Source: Seohaeicola sp024304985 (lineage in GTDB: Bacteria > Pseudomonadota > Alphaproteobacteria > Rhodobacterales > Rhodobacteraceae). Taken from it: a DNA stretch of 64,000 nucleotides. Shown one piece after another: positions 50,323-60,335 of this stretch. The first letter of the stretch is position 1. Each line of letters starts with the position of its first letter. The position numbers and the translations under genes were made by a program. Under the pieces are notes generated by a model that was not told where the DNA came from, made no database searches, and saw only the letters and a program-made list of their open reading frames with translations. Where the stretch lies: positions 1-64,000 of the forward strand of contig NZ_JARAMP010000017.1 of the NCBI RefSeq assembly GCF_028802875.1. The letters are read 5' to 3'.

Positions 50323-51753
50323 TCAGGACAGCTGCGGCGGGCGCGTGTTCGGCCAGTCGGTGGCGCGGTGCCAGGCCTGTGCCAGTTGCAACAGACCCGC
50401 ATCATCGCCATGCCGCCCGAACAGCTGCATCCCCATCGGCAGGCCCGCCCCCGGCGTGCCTTGCGCGCCGAAACCTGCGGGCACGCAGACAGCAGGAAGG
50501 CCGATCAGGCTGACGGGAATCACCACCTCCATCCAGCGGTGATAGGTGTCCATCTGCTGGCCTGCGATTTCTTTCGGCCAGTCCAGATCGACGGCAAAGG
50601 GCCACAGCTGCGCCGAGGGCAGCACCAGCGCATCATAGGTCTCGAACAGTTCGGCCGCGCGCGCATACCAGCGCGACCGGATCACGCTGGCGCGCTGGAT
50701 CTGCATCGGCGTCAGGGCAAGGCCGGTTTCGATCTCCCAGATCGCTTCGGGTTTCAGGAGTTTGCGCTTGGCTGGGTCGGAATAAAGCGGATCCAGCCGC
50801 CCGGCATTGGCGAAGGCGCGCAGGGTAAGCCAGCTGTCCCAGATCTCGGCCGCGCTGAAGGGGGCATCGACAGCCTCGACGGTGCAACCAAGATCGGCAA
50901 AGCCCTGCACGGCGCTGCCCACCAGATCCAGGACGCCCTCCTCCATCGCATAGGCCCCGCCCCAATCGGCAAGATATCCGATGCGGCGGCCTTTCACATC
51001 CGCGTCGATCCCGTCCAGATACCCGGCTTTCGGCAGGCCGAAGGGCACGCGGGGGTCGGGTCCGGCCTGCACCTCCAACAGCGCGGCCATGTCGCGCGGG
51101 CTGCGCGCCATCGGCCCAAGGGTGGCCAAGGGGTGCAGGAAGGTATCGCCCACCGGATCGGCGGGGATACGGCCCCAGCTGGGGCGCATGCCATAGACAT
51201 TGCACCAGCCCGCAGGGTTGCGCAGTGAACCCATCATGTCCGACCCGTCCGTGACCGACAGCATCCGCGCCGCCAGCGCCGCCGCCGCCCCACCGGACGA
51301 TCCGCCCACGGTGCGGGTCGAGTCATAGGGGTTCAGTGTCGCGCCATGCACGGGGTTGAAGGTATGGCTGCCCAGCCCGAATTCGGGGGTGTTCGTCTTG
51401 CCGATGAACAGCCCCCCCGCCGCACGCATCCGCGCGACCATGCCGCAATCGGCCTTGGGCACGAAATCGGCAAAGGCAGGCGAGCCCATCGAGGTGGGAA
51501 TGCCCGCCACATCGGCCAGATCCTTGACCGCCAAGGGGATGCCGTGCAGCCAGCCCTTGCGGGGCGCGTTGTCGGCGGCCTTCGCCTCGGCCATCAGCGT
51601 ATCGGGGTCACGCAGACTGACCACGGCGTTGATGTCGGGATTCACCCGGTCGATCTGGTCCAGCGTGGCCTGCATCAGCTCGGCCGCGCTGATCTGGCGC
51701 GTCTCCAGCATCGACGACAGCTCCAGCGCGTCGCGGTTCATCAGATCGTCCAT
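50323..51753 (-). CDS. Amidase (amidase signature family)
   Basis: The 476-residue protein carries the Ser-cisSer-Lys catalytic set: Lys in GIPLAVKDLADVAGIPTSMG, the GGSSGGAAAALAARMLSVTDGSDMMGS core with cis-Ser and nucleophile Ser, and NVYGMRPSWGRIP after it. Substrate cannot be inferred; gatA-type function is unlikely because it stands alone rather than with gatB/C. GGGAGGGATGACC precedes ATG 51753. It lies between DUF2189 and prfB on the same strand. Confidence 0.86.
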   Translation of the reverse strand: MDDLMNRDALELSSMLETRQISAAELMQATLDQIDRVNPDINAVVSLRDPDTLMAEAKAADNAPRKGWLHGIPLAVKDLADVAGIPTSMGSPAFADFVPKADCGMVARMRAAGGLFIGKTNTPEFGLGSHTFNPVHGATLNPYDSTRTVGGSSGGAAAALAARMLSVTDGSDMMGSLRNPAGWCNVYGMRPSWGRIPADPVGDTFLHPLATLGPMARSPRDMAALLEVQAGPDPRVPFGLPKAGYLDGIDADVKGRRIGYLADWGGAYAMEEGVLDLVGSAVQGFADLGCTVEAVDAPFSAAEIWDSWLTLRAFANAGRLDPLYSDPAKRKLLKPEAIWEIETGLALTPMQIQRASVIRSRWYARAAELFETYDALVLPSAQLWPFAVDLDWPKEIAGQQMDTYHRWMEVVIPVSLIGLPAVCVPAGFGAQGTPGAGLPMGMQLFGRHGDDAGLLQLAQAWHRATDWPNTRPPQLS

Positions 51754-51822
51754 AGGTCATCCCTCCCTGCCCCGGTGTCGGGGGCAGTTTCGTCAGATAA
51801 CCGTCCGGGGATCAAGCGGAAT

Positions 51823-52950
51823 TCAGTCGGCGGCCTGCGCTTCGGCGCGGGATTTGCCGGACACGTCCATGGCCAGCGTCGCGGCCATCAGCCCGTCCAG
51901 ATCGCCGTCCAGCACGCCTTGGGTATCGGATGTTTCAAACCCGGTGCGCAGGTCCTTGACCATCTGATAGGGTTGCAGGACGTAAGACCGGATCTGGTTG
52001 CCCCAGCCCGCCTCGCCCTTGGCGGCATGCGCCTCGTTGATGGCGGCATTGCGCTTGTCCAGTTCCAGTTGATAAAGCCGCGATTTCAGCGCCTTCATGG
52101 CGATGTCGCGGTTCTGGTGCTGCGACTTTTCCGAACTGGTCACAACGATGCCTGTCGGCAGGTGCGTGATCCGCACCGCCGAGTCGGTGGTGTTCACGTG
52201 CTGCCCGCCCGCACCGGAGGACCGGTAGGTGTCGATGCGGATGTCGTTCGGGGCCACTTCGATTTCGATATTGTCATCCACCACGGGATAGACCCAGACC
52301 GAGGAGAAGGACGTGTGCCGCCTTGCGGCGCTGTCATAGGGGCTGATGCGGACAAGGCGATGCACGCCCGATTCCGATTTCATCCAGCCATAGGCATTGT
52401 GGCCCGAGATCTTGTAGACGACCGATTTGATCCCTGCCTCTTCGCCGGGGCTTTGGGCCTGCATCTCGACCTTGTAGCCCTTGCGCTCGGCCCAGCGGAC
52501 ATACATGCGCGCAAGGATGCTGGCCCAGTCGCAGCTTTCCGTGCCGCCCGCGCCTGCGTTGATTTCAAGGAACGCATCATTGCCATCCGCCTCGCCGTCC
52601 AGCAGGGCTTCCAGTTCCTTTTCGGCGGCCTTGACCTTGAGCGCCTTCAGCGCGGCTTCGGCCTCCTTGACGACTTCGGCATCGTCTTCCATCTCGCCCA
52701 GTTCGATCAGGTCGATATTGTCCTGCAATTCCTGCGCGATGCCCGTCACGGTGCCGATGGCATCGACAAGGTTCTGGCGGTCCCGCATCAGGGCCTGCGC
52801 CTTTTCGGGATCGTTCCAGAGCGTCGGGTCCTCGACACGGGCGTTGAATTCCTCAAGCCGGTGGGGGGCCATCTCCCAGTCCATGCGCTGGCGCAGCAAC
52901 TCCAGCGATTTCTGGATCTCGGCAATCGTGTTCTGAACCTCGGCGCGCAT
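51823..52950 (-). CDS. prfB: Peptide chain release factor 2
   Basis: RF2 releases peptides at UGA and UAA. The 375-residue protein starts MRAEVQNTIAEIQKSLELLRQR and has the GGQ loop RSSGAGGQHVNTTDSAVRITH. The codon-recognition stretch HRLVRISPYDSAARRHTSF reads SPY where E. coli has SPF. The frame is continuous from ATG 52950 with no internal UGA, so the programmed +1 frameshift used by E. coli prfB is absent. AGGAAGACCC precedes the start. It follows mrcA by about 110 bp. Confidence 0.95.
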   Translation of the reverse strand: MRAEVQNTIAEIQKSLELLRQRMDWEMAPHRLEEFNARVEDPTLWNDPEKAQALMRDRQNLVDAIGTVTGIAQELQDNIDLIELGEMEDDAEVVKEAEAALKALKVKAAEKELEALLDGEADGNDAFLEINAGAGGTESCDWASILARMYVRWAERKGYKVEMQAQSPGEEAGIKSVVYKISGHNAYGWMKSESGVHRLVRISPYDSAARRHTSFSSVWVYPVVDDNIEIEVAPNDIRIDTYRSSGAGGQHVNTTDSAVRITHLPTGIVVTSSEKSQHQNRDIAMKALKSRLYQLELDKRNAAINEAHAAKGEAGWGNQIRSYVLQPYQMVKDLRTGFETSDTQGVLDGDLDGLMAATLAMDVSGKSRAEAQAAD

Positions 52951-53058
52951 GGGTCTTCCTGCTGGATGGATCAAGGATGGGATCGGATGATCGCCCCGCG
53001 TGATAGACCAGCAAGGGCTGCGGGGCAAGCGGGCGGGCTATCGTCAGTAAAGCCTGCC

Positions 53059-55599
53059 CTAATAAAGCCCGCCTGACGAGACGGTGCCGAAATCGGCCTT
53101 GGGTCCGACCGTGGCGGTGCTGCCGGTCGAGGTTGTCACCTCGCGGCCCAGACGCGCGCCCGCTTCCTGCACCAAGGGCAGGTTCGATCCCATGGCAAAG
53201 CCACCGTCATACATCACGCCAAAGATCGGCTCTTCGCCGTCGCGGAAATATTCGGCCACCACATAATCGCCGGTGGCGTCATCCGACAGCCGCGCGCCTG
53301 TGAAACGGTCGATCTTGATGAAGCGCCCGCCCGGCGGAATGGCGAAGGGTCCGCCGCCATATTTCGCCGTGGCCTTCTTCATGAACTCCTGAAACACAGG
53401 GCCGCACATGCCGCCGCCCGAGGCGCCGCGGCCCAGAGGGCGGGGCTGGTCATAGCCGATATAGCAGCCCGCCACGATATTGCTGGTGAAGCCGACGAAC
53501 CAGACATCCTTGGAATCATTGGTCGTGCCGGTCTTGCCCGCCACGGGCACGTCCAGCCCGACGGTGCGCGCGGCCGTGCCGCGTTCGACCACACCGGTCA
53601 TCATCGAGGTCAGCTGATAGGCGGTGATCGCGTTCATCACCCGTTCGCGATTGCTGTCGATCCGGGGCGCCTCGCCGGGGGCCAGACCGGGCACAAGGCA
53701 ATCGACGCAGTTGCGCTGATCATGGCGATAGATGGTGCGGCCATAGCGGTCCTGCACGCGGTCCACCAATGTGGGCTGCACACGCTCTCCGCCATTGGCG
53801 AACATCGCATAGGCGGCGACCATCTGGAACAGCGTGGTTTCCTCGGACCCCAGCGAGTTGGCAAGGAAGCGGCCCATATTGTCATAGACGCCGAATTTCT
53901 CGGCATATTCGGCCACGATATCCATGCCCACTTCCTGCGCCAGACGGATGGTCATCAGGTTGCGGGACATCTCGATGCCGGTGCGCAGCGGGGTTGGCCC
54001 GTAGAACTGGTTCGAGGAGTTGCGCGGCCGCCACAGACCCTGCGGCGTGTTGATCTCGATGGGCGCGTCCACCACGATCGTGGCGGGGCTATAGCCGCTG
54101 TCCAATGCAGCGGCATAGACGAAAGGCTTGAAACTGGAACCGGGCTGACGGCGCGCCTGCGTGGCGCGGTTGAAGACCGAATCCTGATAGCTGAACCCGC
54201 CCTGCATGGCGATGACACGGCCGGTATTGACGTCCATGGCCATGAAACCGCCCTGCACCTCGGGCACCTGACGCAGGCTCCAGCGGACAAACCTGTCGCT
54301 GCCATCTTCGGTGATGGCGCGCACAAGAACGACATCACCCTTTTCGACCAGATCGCCGGGCACCTGCGCGCGGCGGCCCAGAGTGCCGTTCTCCAGCCGC
54401 TTGCGCGCCCACGTGACATCCGTGGCCGAGATCACGTGATCCTCGCCATCCTGCCCTTCGATGCCCAGACGCGCCTCGCTCCCGGCAACCTCCAGCACGA
54501 CGGCGGGGAACCACTGGCCGTTCAGGTCGATGTCGCGCGGCACCTCGGCCCGCGCCAGCGCCTCGCGCCAGTCCGACAGCTCTTCCGCTGTCAGCTTGCG
54601 CCCTGTACCGCGCCAGATCCCCCCCTCGCGGTCGTAATCCTCCAGCGCCCGGCGCATCGCCTTGGCCGCCTCCACCTGCATTTCGGGGTCGATGGTGGCG
54701 CGCACGGTCATGCCGCCCGAGAAGAACTCTTCCTCGCCGAAATCCAGTGACAACTGGCGGCGAATCTCGTCGGTGAAATAGTCGCGCGGCGGCAGGGCCG
54801 AGCGGAAGGTTTCGAAATCGCCCGCCTGCACCGAGCGCAGCGGCATCGCGACCTCGGCCTCGTATTCCGCATCGGTCAGATAGCCGTTCTCGTTCATTTC
54901 GCGCAGCACGAAGTTGCGCCGCGCCAGCAAGCGATCCGCCCGACGGACGGGATGATAATCCGAGGGAGCTTTGGGCAGCGAGGCGAGGAACGCCGCCTCA
55001 TGCGGGGCCAGATCGCGCAGGGGCTTGTTGAAATAGGTCAGCGCCGCTGCCGTCACGCCATAGGAGTTCTGGCCAAGGAAAATCTCGTTCAGGTAAAGCT
55101 CAAGGATGCGGTCCTTGCTGAGCGTTTCCTCAAGCCGGGTGGCCAGGATGATCTCCTTGATCTTGCGTTCCGCCGCGCGTTCGCCGCCCAGAAGAAAGTT
55201 CTTCATCACCTGCTGGGTGATCGTGGACGCGCCGCGCACGTCCTGCCCGCGCGAGGCAATCGCGTCATAGGCCGCCGCCGCGATGCCGCGCGCGTCATAG
55301 CCTTTGTGGTTGTAGAAATTCTTGTCCTCGGCCGAAATGAACGCCTGTTTCACCAGATCGGGGATTTCGGCCGCCGGGGTGAACAGGCGCCGTTCCTTGG
55401 CGAATTCGTCGATGATCCGGCCTTCGGCCGAATAGATCCGGCTGATCGTGGGCGGCGTGTATTGCGCCAGCGACTCGTGGCTGGGCAGGTCACGGCCATA
55501 GATGTAGAAGACCGCGCCGATGCTGATCGCCACGGCGAACACACCGAGCGTCACAAAGGTGAAAAACCCGCCTAGGGTCGAGAGAATGAATCTGATCAC
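53059..55599 (-). CDS. mrcA: Penicillin-binding protein 1A (bifunctional)
   Basis: This is a membrane-anchored peptidoglycan glycosyltransferase and transpeptidase. The 846-residue protein has an N-terminal membrane helix (about 8-34), a GT51 domain with Glu91 in ISAEDKNFYNHKG and TITQQVMKNFLLG, an OB-like insert, and a transpeptidase domain with the SxxK of RRQPGSSFKPFVYAAAL, SRN in EMSRNLMTIRLA and KTGT in VAGKTGTTND. It starts at GTG 55599 with AGAGGCGCC upstream. It is transcribed after amiC, so synthesis and cleavage of the wall are co-expressed. Confidence 0.95.
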   Translation of the reverse strand: MIRFILSTLGGFFTFVTLGVFAVAISIGAVFYIYGRDLPSHESLAQYTPPTISRIYSAEGRIIDEFAKERRLFTPAAEIPDLVKQAFISAEDKNFYNHKGYDARGIAAAAYDAIASRGQDVRGASTITQQVMKNFLLGGERAAERKIKEIILATRLEETLSKDRILELYLNEIFLGQNSYGVTAAALTYFNKPLRDLAPHEAAFLASLPKAPSDYHPVRRADRLLARRNFVLREMNENGYLTDAEYEAEVAMPLRSVQAGDFETFRSALPPRDYFTDEIRRQLSLDFGEEEFFSGGMTVRATIDPEMQVEAAKAMRRALEDYDREGGIWRGTGRKLTAEELSDWREALARAEVPRDIDLNGQWFPAVVLEVAGSEARLGIEGQDGEDHVISATDVTWARKRLENGTLGRRAQVPGDLVEKGDVVLVRAITEDGSDRFVRWSLRQVPEVQGGFMAMDVNTGRVIAMQGGFSYQDSVFNRATQARRQPGSSFKPFVYAAALDSGYSPATIVVDAPIEINTPQGLWRPRNSSNQFYGPTPLRTGIEMSRNLMTIRLAQEVGMDIVAEYAEKFGVYDNMGRFLANSLGSEETTLFQMVAAYAMFANGGERVQPTLVDRVQDRYGRTIYRHDQRNCVDCLVPGLAPGEAPRIDSNRERVMNAITAYQLTSMMTGVVERGTAARTVGLDVPVAGKTGTTNDSKDVWFVGFTSNIVAGCYIGYDQPRPLGRGASGGGMCGPVFQEFMKKATAKYGGGPFAIPPGGRFIKIDRFTGARLSDDATGDYVVAEYFRDGEEPIFGVMYDGGFAMGSNLPLVQEAGARLGREVTTSTGSTATVGPKADFGTVSSGGLY

Positions 55600-55704
55600 G
55601 CGGCGCCTCTGAACATGTCGCCCGACTCTATACGCTGCGCGGGCGGCAGGGTCAAAACAAGAACCCGCGACCGCCGGCGGGGTTTTGCCCGGTCCGGCTC
55701 GCCG

Positions 55705-56958
55705 CTACTGGCGCACCAGATCCGAGAGCACCGCATCTTCGGCCACCCAGAGGGACAGGCCCTCGCGGATCGCCTCGGCCATGCGCAGACGCCAGTCCGG
55801 GTCACGCAGATTCGCGAGATCGCGTTTGCTGGACAGAAACCCCACTTCCAGCAGGACCGACGGAATATCCGGCGCGCGCAGCACCGAAAAGGCCGCGCGC
55901 CGGATGGGGCGGCTGTTGATCGGCAGGTCCGCCGCGCCAATCTCCGCCACCAGTGCCTGCGCCAGACGTTCGGCCCGCGGCTTGGTTTCCTGCCGGGCCA
56001 GATCCATCAGGATACCGGCCACCTGATCATCCTGCCCGGTCAGGTCGATGCCCGCCAGCAGATCGTCGCGGTCATGCCGTTCCGCCAGAGAGGCCGAGGC
56101 CGCGTCCGAGGCGCTGTCGGACAGAAGATACATGGTCGCGCCATGGGCCTGCCCTTCGGACAGGGCATCGGCATGCAGCGATATGAAGATCTGCCCCCCC
56201 GCCGCATGGGCCAGATCCACACGCCGGTCCAGCGAGACGAAACTGTCATCGGTCCGCGTCAGCACTACCTTGAAGTTGCCATCCCGCAGCAGCACCTCCT
56301 GCAATTCGCGGGCGAAGGTCAGCATCAGGTCCTTTTCGGACAGCCCGTCACGTTCGGCCCCCGGATCAATGCCGCCATGACCGGGGTCCAGCACCACAAC
56401 AAGCGGCCCCTCGCCCACGCGGGCCGGGGGTGTGTCCGGCAGGACCTCGGGCGGGGGCAGATCGAAGGACGGGTCGCGCGGTGCTCCGGCGCGGGCGGCG
56501 AATTCCTCGGGTGAGGCTGCGCGCAACACCACATGGAGCCGCGCGGTGCCGGTGGTCGGGTCGAGTGCCATGCCCGCCTGATCCAGCACCATGGGCCGTG
56601 CCAGATCCAGCACCATACGTGACCAGCCCGGCCGCACCGCGCCAAAGCGCAGGCCACTGATGGCCTCGGCCCGCCCCAAAGCCTCCGGAGTCAGGCCCTG
56701 CCAGTCCACCTCGCGGAAATCGAGAACCAGACGGCGGGGCACATCGCCTCCGGCGTCCAACGTATAGGCGCGGTAGGGCACGCCCTGCGAGAGCGCGAGA
56801 TCCAGCGTCAAGCCGCCCTCTCCCTGCCGCAACCCGCTTTGGGCGGCATCGACCCGCGCCACGGCGCTGAAATCGGCGGATTGGCCCTGTGCCGCAGCGG
56901 CAAGCCCGACCCCCCATAGCAGCGCAACCGCTGCAACCAGCCTTACTAGTCTGCTCAT
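55705..56958 (-). CDS. amiC: N-acetylmuramoyl-L-alanine amidase (AmiC type)
   Basis: This zinc amidase cuts septal peptidoglycan. The 417-residue precursor has a signal peptide (about 1-24, VAAVALLWGVGLAAAAQG) and an AMIN domain for septal targeting (about 30-150). The Amidase_3 domain shows VVLDPGHGGIDPGAE, ISLHADALSEGQAHGATMYLLSD and the catalytic Glu in VLLEVGFLSSKRDLANL. ATG 56958 follows GAGGCGC. It immediately precedes mrcA (about 105 bp). Confidence 0.93.
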   Translation of the reverse strand: MSRLVRLVAAVALLWGVGLAAAAQGQSADFSAVARVDAAQSGLRQGEGGLTLDLALSQGVPYRAYTLDAGGDVPRRLVLDFREVDWQGLTPEALGRAEAISGLRFGAVRPGWSRMVLDLARPMVLDQAGMALDPTTGTARLHVVLRAASPEEFAARAGAPRDPSFDLPPPEVLPDTPPARVGEGPLVVVLDPGHGGIDPGAERDGLSEKDLMLTFARELQEVLLRDGNFKVVLTRTDDSFVSLDRRVDLAHAAGGQIFISLHADALSEGQAHGATMYLLSDSASDAASASLAERHDRDDLLAGIDLTGQDDQVAGILMDLARQETKPRAERLAQALVAEIGAADLPINSRPIRRAAFSVLRAPDIPSVLLEVGFLSSKRDLANLRDPDWRLRMAEAIREGLSLWVAEDAVLSDLVRQ

Positions 56959-57035
56959 GCGCCTCGTTCCGGCTGTTTAGGGGCAGGATATATCACCCGA
57001 CACGGCGATGCACCCGGCGAAATGCGCGCGGGCTC

Positions 57036-58181
57036 TCAGCCGCGCGCCGCCATGAACTTCTGCAACCGGGCCAGCCCCTCAACAATATCGGCCGTGGCGC
57101 GAGCATAGGAGAACCGCAGCGTGCCTCCCCCGCGCGCGGGGTCGAAATCCAGACCGGGCGTCACGGCCACTCCAGCCGTTTCAAGGATTTCGGCGGCAAA
57201 GGCACGGCTGTCATCGGTCAGATGACTGACATCGGCATAGACGTAGAAGGCCCCGTCTGGCGGCGCGATGCGATCAAAGCCCGCCTTTGGCAGACCTTCC
57301 AGCATCAGGCGGCGATTCTCGCGATAAACTGCCATATTCGCCTGCAATTCATCGGTGCATTCCATCGCGGCCAAGGCGGCGATCTGGCTGGCATGGGGCG
57401 GGCAGATGAACATGTTCTGCGCGATCCGCTCGATGATGCGCACATGATCGGGCGGCACCACCATCCAGCCCACGCGCCAGCCCGTCATGCTGAAATACTT
57501 GGAAAACGAGTTGATCACATAGACATCGTCGCTGACCTCCAGCGCGGTCACGGCCTTCGCCTCGTATTCGATGCCGTGATAGATCTCGTCGCTGATGAAG
57601 GCGGCCCCTGCCCCTTGGGCGGCGTGGATCAGCGCGGACAGGGCGGGTTTGTCCAGCATGGTGCCGGTGGGATTGGCGGGGGATGCAACCATCAGCCCGG
57701 CCAGGTCCATGCCCGCGAAATCCGCCGCAACCGGCTGAAAGCGGTTGGCGGCGGAGGTGGGCAGATCGACGGGTTGCATGCCCAAAGCGCGCAGAATCTG
57801 GCGATAGCTGGGATAGCCAGGCGCGCCGATGCCGACCTTGTCGCCGCTGTCGAACAGGGCCGTGAAGGCGAGGATGAAGGCGCCGGACGATCCGGATGTG
57901 ACCACAACCCGCGCGGGGTCCAGATCGACGCCATACCATTCCCCGTAAAGCTGCGCGATGCGGGCGCGCAGCGCGGGAAGCCCCAGTGCCACGGTATATC
58001 CCAGCGCATCGCTGTCCATCGTGCGGGCCAATGCGTCGCGTGCGCCCTGCGGTGCGGGCGTGCCGGGCTGGCCCACCTCCATATGGATGATGTGGCGGCC
58101 TGCGGCCTCGGCGGCGCGAGCCGCTTCCATCACATCCATCACAATGAAGGGATCGACCGCCCCGCGCCTTGAGTTTCGCAT
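57036..58181 (-). CDS. Class I/II PLP-dependent aminotransferase
   Basis: The 381-residue fold-type I enzyme shows HMEVGQPGTPAPQGARDAL, the substrate-cofactor loop VVTSGSSGAFILAF, SPANPTGTML, ISDEIYHGIEYE and the PLP Lys in INSFSKYFSMTGWRVGWMV. The C-terminal Arg lies in TLRFSYARATADIVEG. This is the AspC-like subgroup often annotated as aspartate or alanine aminotransferase; which amino acid it prefers cannot be read here. It diverges from the M48/TPR gene over about 58 bp. Confidence 0.88.
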   Translation of the reverse strand: MRNSRRGAVDPFIVMDVMEAARAAEAAGRHIIHMEVGQPGTPAPQGARDALARTMDSDALGYTVALGLPALRARIAQLYGEWYGVDLDPARVVVTSGSSGAFILAFTALFDSGDKVGIGAPGYPSYRQILRALGMQPVDLPTSAANRFQPVAADFAGMDLAGLMVASPANPTGTMLDKPALSALIHAAQGAGAAFISDEIYHGIEYEAKAVTALEVSDDVYVINSFSKYFSMTGWRVGWMVVPPDHVRIIERIAQNMFICPPHASQIAALAAMECTDELQANMAVYRENRRLMLEGLPKAGFDRIAPPDGAFYVYADVSHLTDDSRAFAAEILETAGVAVTPGLDFDPARGGGTLRFSYARATADIVEGLARLQKFMAARG

Positions 58182-58239
58182 GTCTTCTTCCCTATGCTCG
58201 TGTCGAGGCGCAATTCACAGGGAAACGACGGGCAGGTCA

Positions 58240-59568
58240 ATGCAGAGGCTGGGACATCTTTTCATGGCGGCGCTGCTGTGGCTGGCCATGACCCTGCAGG
58301 CCGGGGCTGCAACCCTGATCCGCGATGCCGATATCGAACATGCCCTGTCCGAACTGGCGCGCCCCATCCTCCAGACGGCGGGGCTGTCGCCCAATTCCGT
58401 GAAAGTCCTGATCATTCAGGACGATACGATGAACGCCTTCGTTCTGGACAATAACCATATCTTCATCCATTCGGGCCTGCTCTTGCGGATGAAGACCGCC
58501 GCGATGCTGCAATCGGTCATCGCGCATGAGGCGGCGCATATCGCCAATGGCCATATGGCCCGGCGCAGCCAGAACATGGCCCGCGCCAATACGATCTCGG
58601 GTCTGGGCGTGGCGCTGGCCGCGGCGGCGGCGGCGGCATCAGGGCGTGGCGATGCGGCGGCGGGGCTGGGGCTGGGCATCGGCGGATCGGCACGGCGCGT
58701 GTTCATGTCCCATACACGGGCCGAGGAATCCGCCGCCGATAGCGACGGTCTGCGCTATATGGAACGGGCGGGCGTGGACACGCGCGGCTTCTCCGATGTG
58801 CTGAACCTGTTTCGCGGGCAGGAAGTGCTGTCAGAGGGACGACAGGACCCCTATGCGCGCACCCATCCCCTGTCGCGCGACCGTCTGCGCGCGGTCGAAG
58901 CCTATATCCAGGCCCGCCGGGGCGAGGTGACGCCCGACCCTGCCGCGCAATACTGGTTCGCCCGGATCAACGGCAAGCTGTCGGCCTTTCTGCGCGCGCC
59001 GCGCTGGACGCTGGACCGGCTGGATCAAAGCGGCACGGCCGATATCGCCCTGATGCGCGAGGCGGTGGCATGGCACCGCACCCCTGACCCGTCACGGGCC
59101 ATCGCCGCTGTGGATCGTCTGGTCGCGATGCGGCCCAAGGACCCTTTCGTGCATGACCTGCGCGGGCAGATCCTGCTGGAAAGCCGCCAGTTCGGTGCTG
59201 CGGTCAATGCCTACAAGCAGGCGGCGGCCCTGGCACCACAGAACGCCCTGATCCTTGCAGGTCATGGTCGTGCGCTGCTGGCCGCCGATCAACCGAAGGC
59301 GGCGTTGCAGGCGCTGACCACCGCGCGGGACCGCGATTTCCGCAACGCGATGATGCTGCGCGATCTGGCCGTGGCCTATGCCAGGACCGGGCAGGATGGC
59401 ATGGCGTCACTGGTCACGGCGGAACGTTTCGCCCTGATGGGGCGCCTGCCCGATGCGCTGATCCATGCCAACCGCGCCCTGGGCCTTTTGCCGCGCGGAT
59501 CGGCCCCTTTCAATCGTGCGCAGGATGTGGTCTTTGCCGCCGAAGCCGCCGCAAAACAACGGAGATGA
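58240..59568 (+). CDS. M48 zinc metalloprotease with TPR domain (BepA-like)
   Basis: BepA-type proteases clear stalled beta-barrel proteins such as LptD in the periplasm. The 442-residue protein has a signal peptide (about 1-23), the zinc motif HEAAH at 96-100 (VIAHEAAHIANGHMARR), the third ligand in HTRAEESAADSDGL, RTHPLSRDRLRAVEAYI and four or so TPR helices in the C-terminal half. ATG 58240 has a weak AGGT upstream. Its stop precedes a DsbA-like gene, which fits disulfide-dependent outer-membrane assembly. Confidence 0.86.
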   Translation: MQRLGHLFMAALLWLAMTLQAGAATLIRDADIEHALSELARPILQTAGLSPNSVKVLIIQDDTMNAFVLDNNHIFIHSGLLLRMKTAAMLQSVIAHEAAHIANGHMARRSQNMARANTISGLGVALAAAAAAASGRGDAAAGLGLGIGGSARRVFMSHTRAEESAADSDGLRYMERAGVDTRGFSDVLNLFRGQEVLSEGRQDPYARTHPLSRDRLRAVEAYIQARRGEVTPDPAAQYWFARINGKLSAFLRAPRWTLDRLDQSGTADIALMREAVAWHRTPDPSRAIAAVDRLVAMRPKDPFVHDLRGQILLESRQFGAAVNAYKQAAALAPQNALILAGHGRALLAADQPKAALQALTTARDRDFRNAMMLRDLAVAYARTGQDGMASLVTAERFALMGRLPDALIHANRALGLLPRGSAPFNRAQDVVFAAEAAAKQRR

Positions 59569-59573
59569 GATTG

Positions 59574-60335
59574 ATGACCCACCCCTTCCGCGCCGTGACG
59601 TTGGGCGCTGCCCTGTCCCTGATGGCGCTGACCGCCCCGGCGCAGGCTTTCGACATCACCAGCATGACCGAGGACGAGCGCGCCGCCCTGCGCGAGGAGA
59701 TCCGCTCGTATCTGCTGGACAACCCCGAAGTCATCATGGAGGCCGTCAGCGTGCTGGAGCAGCGGCAGGCCGAAGCACAGGCGCAGGGCGATGTCGATCT
59801 GGTGCGGGTCAATGCCGAGGCGATTTTCGAGGATGATCATTCCTGGGTCGGTGGCAACCCCGAGGGCGATATCACGCTGGTCGAGTTCACCGACTACCGT
59901 TGCAGCTTCTGCCGCCGCGCCCATCCCGAGGTGGAACAATTGCTGGAGGCGGATGGCAATATCCGCTTCATCCTCAAGGAATTCCCCATTCTGGGCGAGG
60001 AATCCGTCCTGTCCTCGCGGTTTGCCATCGCGGTCAAGCAGATCGCGGGCGATGAGGCCTACAAGGCGGCGCATGATGCGCTGATCAGCTATCGTGGAAA
60101 CATCACCCCCGAGGCGCTGGAGCGGATCGCGGGCGATCTGGACCTGGATGCCGCCGCCATCATGGCGCAGATGACCAGTGAAGAGGTCACGCAGGTGATC
60201 GCGGCCAATCACGCGCTGGCGGGGCGGTTGCAGATCAGCGGAACACCCACCTTCATTCTGGGCGATCAGATGCTGCGCGGCTACATGCCGCTGGCCGACA
60301 TGCAGGCTTTGGTGGCGCAGACCCGTCAGGAATGA
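59574..60335 (+). CDS. DsbA/ScsC-type thiol oxidoreductase (CxxC = CSFC)
   Basis: This is a periplasmic thioredoxin-fold protein of about 253 residues. The signal peptide ends AQA-F (about residue 25). A helical N-terminal region (TEDERAALREEIRSYLLDNPEVIMEAVSVLEQRQ) precedes the thioredoxin core. The active site is Cys110 and Cys113 in FTDYRCSFCRRAHPE, and the cis-Pro loop is ISGTPTFILG. This is the ScsC/Com1-like group, often an isomerase or oxidase. Start ATG 59574 has CGGAG nine bases upstream; ATG 59565 leaves no spacing. It overlaps the next gene by ATGA. Confidence 0.88.
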   Translation: MTHPFRAVTLGAALSLMALTAPAQAFDITSMTEDERAALREEIRSYLLDNPEVIMEAVSVLEQRQAEAQAQGDVDLVRVNAEAIFEDDHSWVGGNPEGDITLVEFTDYRCSFCRRAHPEVEQLLEADGNIRFILKEFPILGEESVLSSRFAIAVKQIAGDEAYKAAHDALISYRGNITPEALERIAGDLDLDAAAIMAQMTSEEVTQVIAANHALAGRLQISGTPTFILGDQMLRGYMPLADMQALVAQTRQE

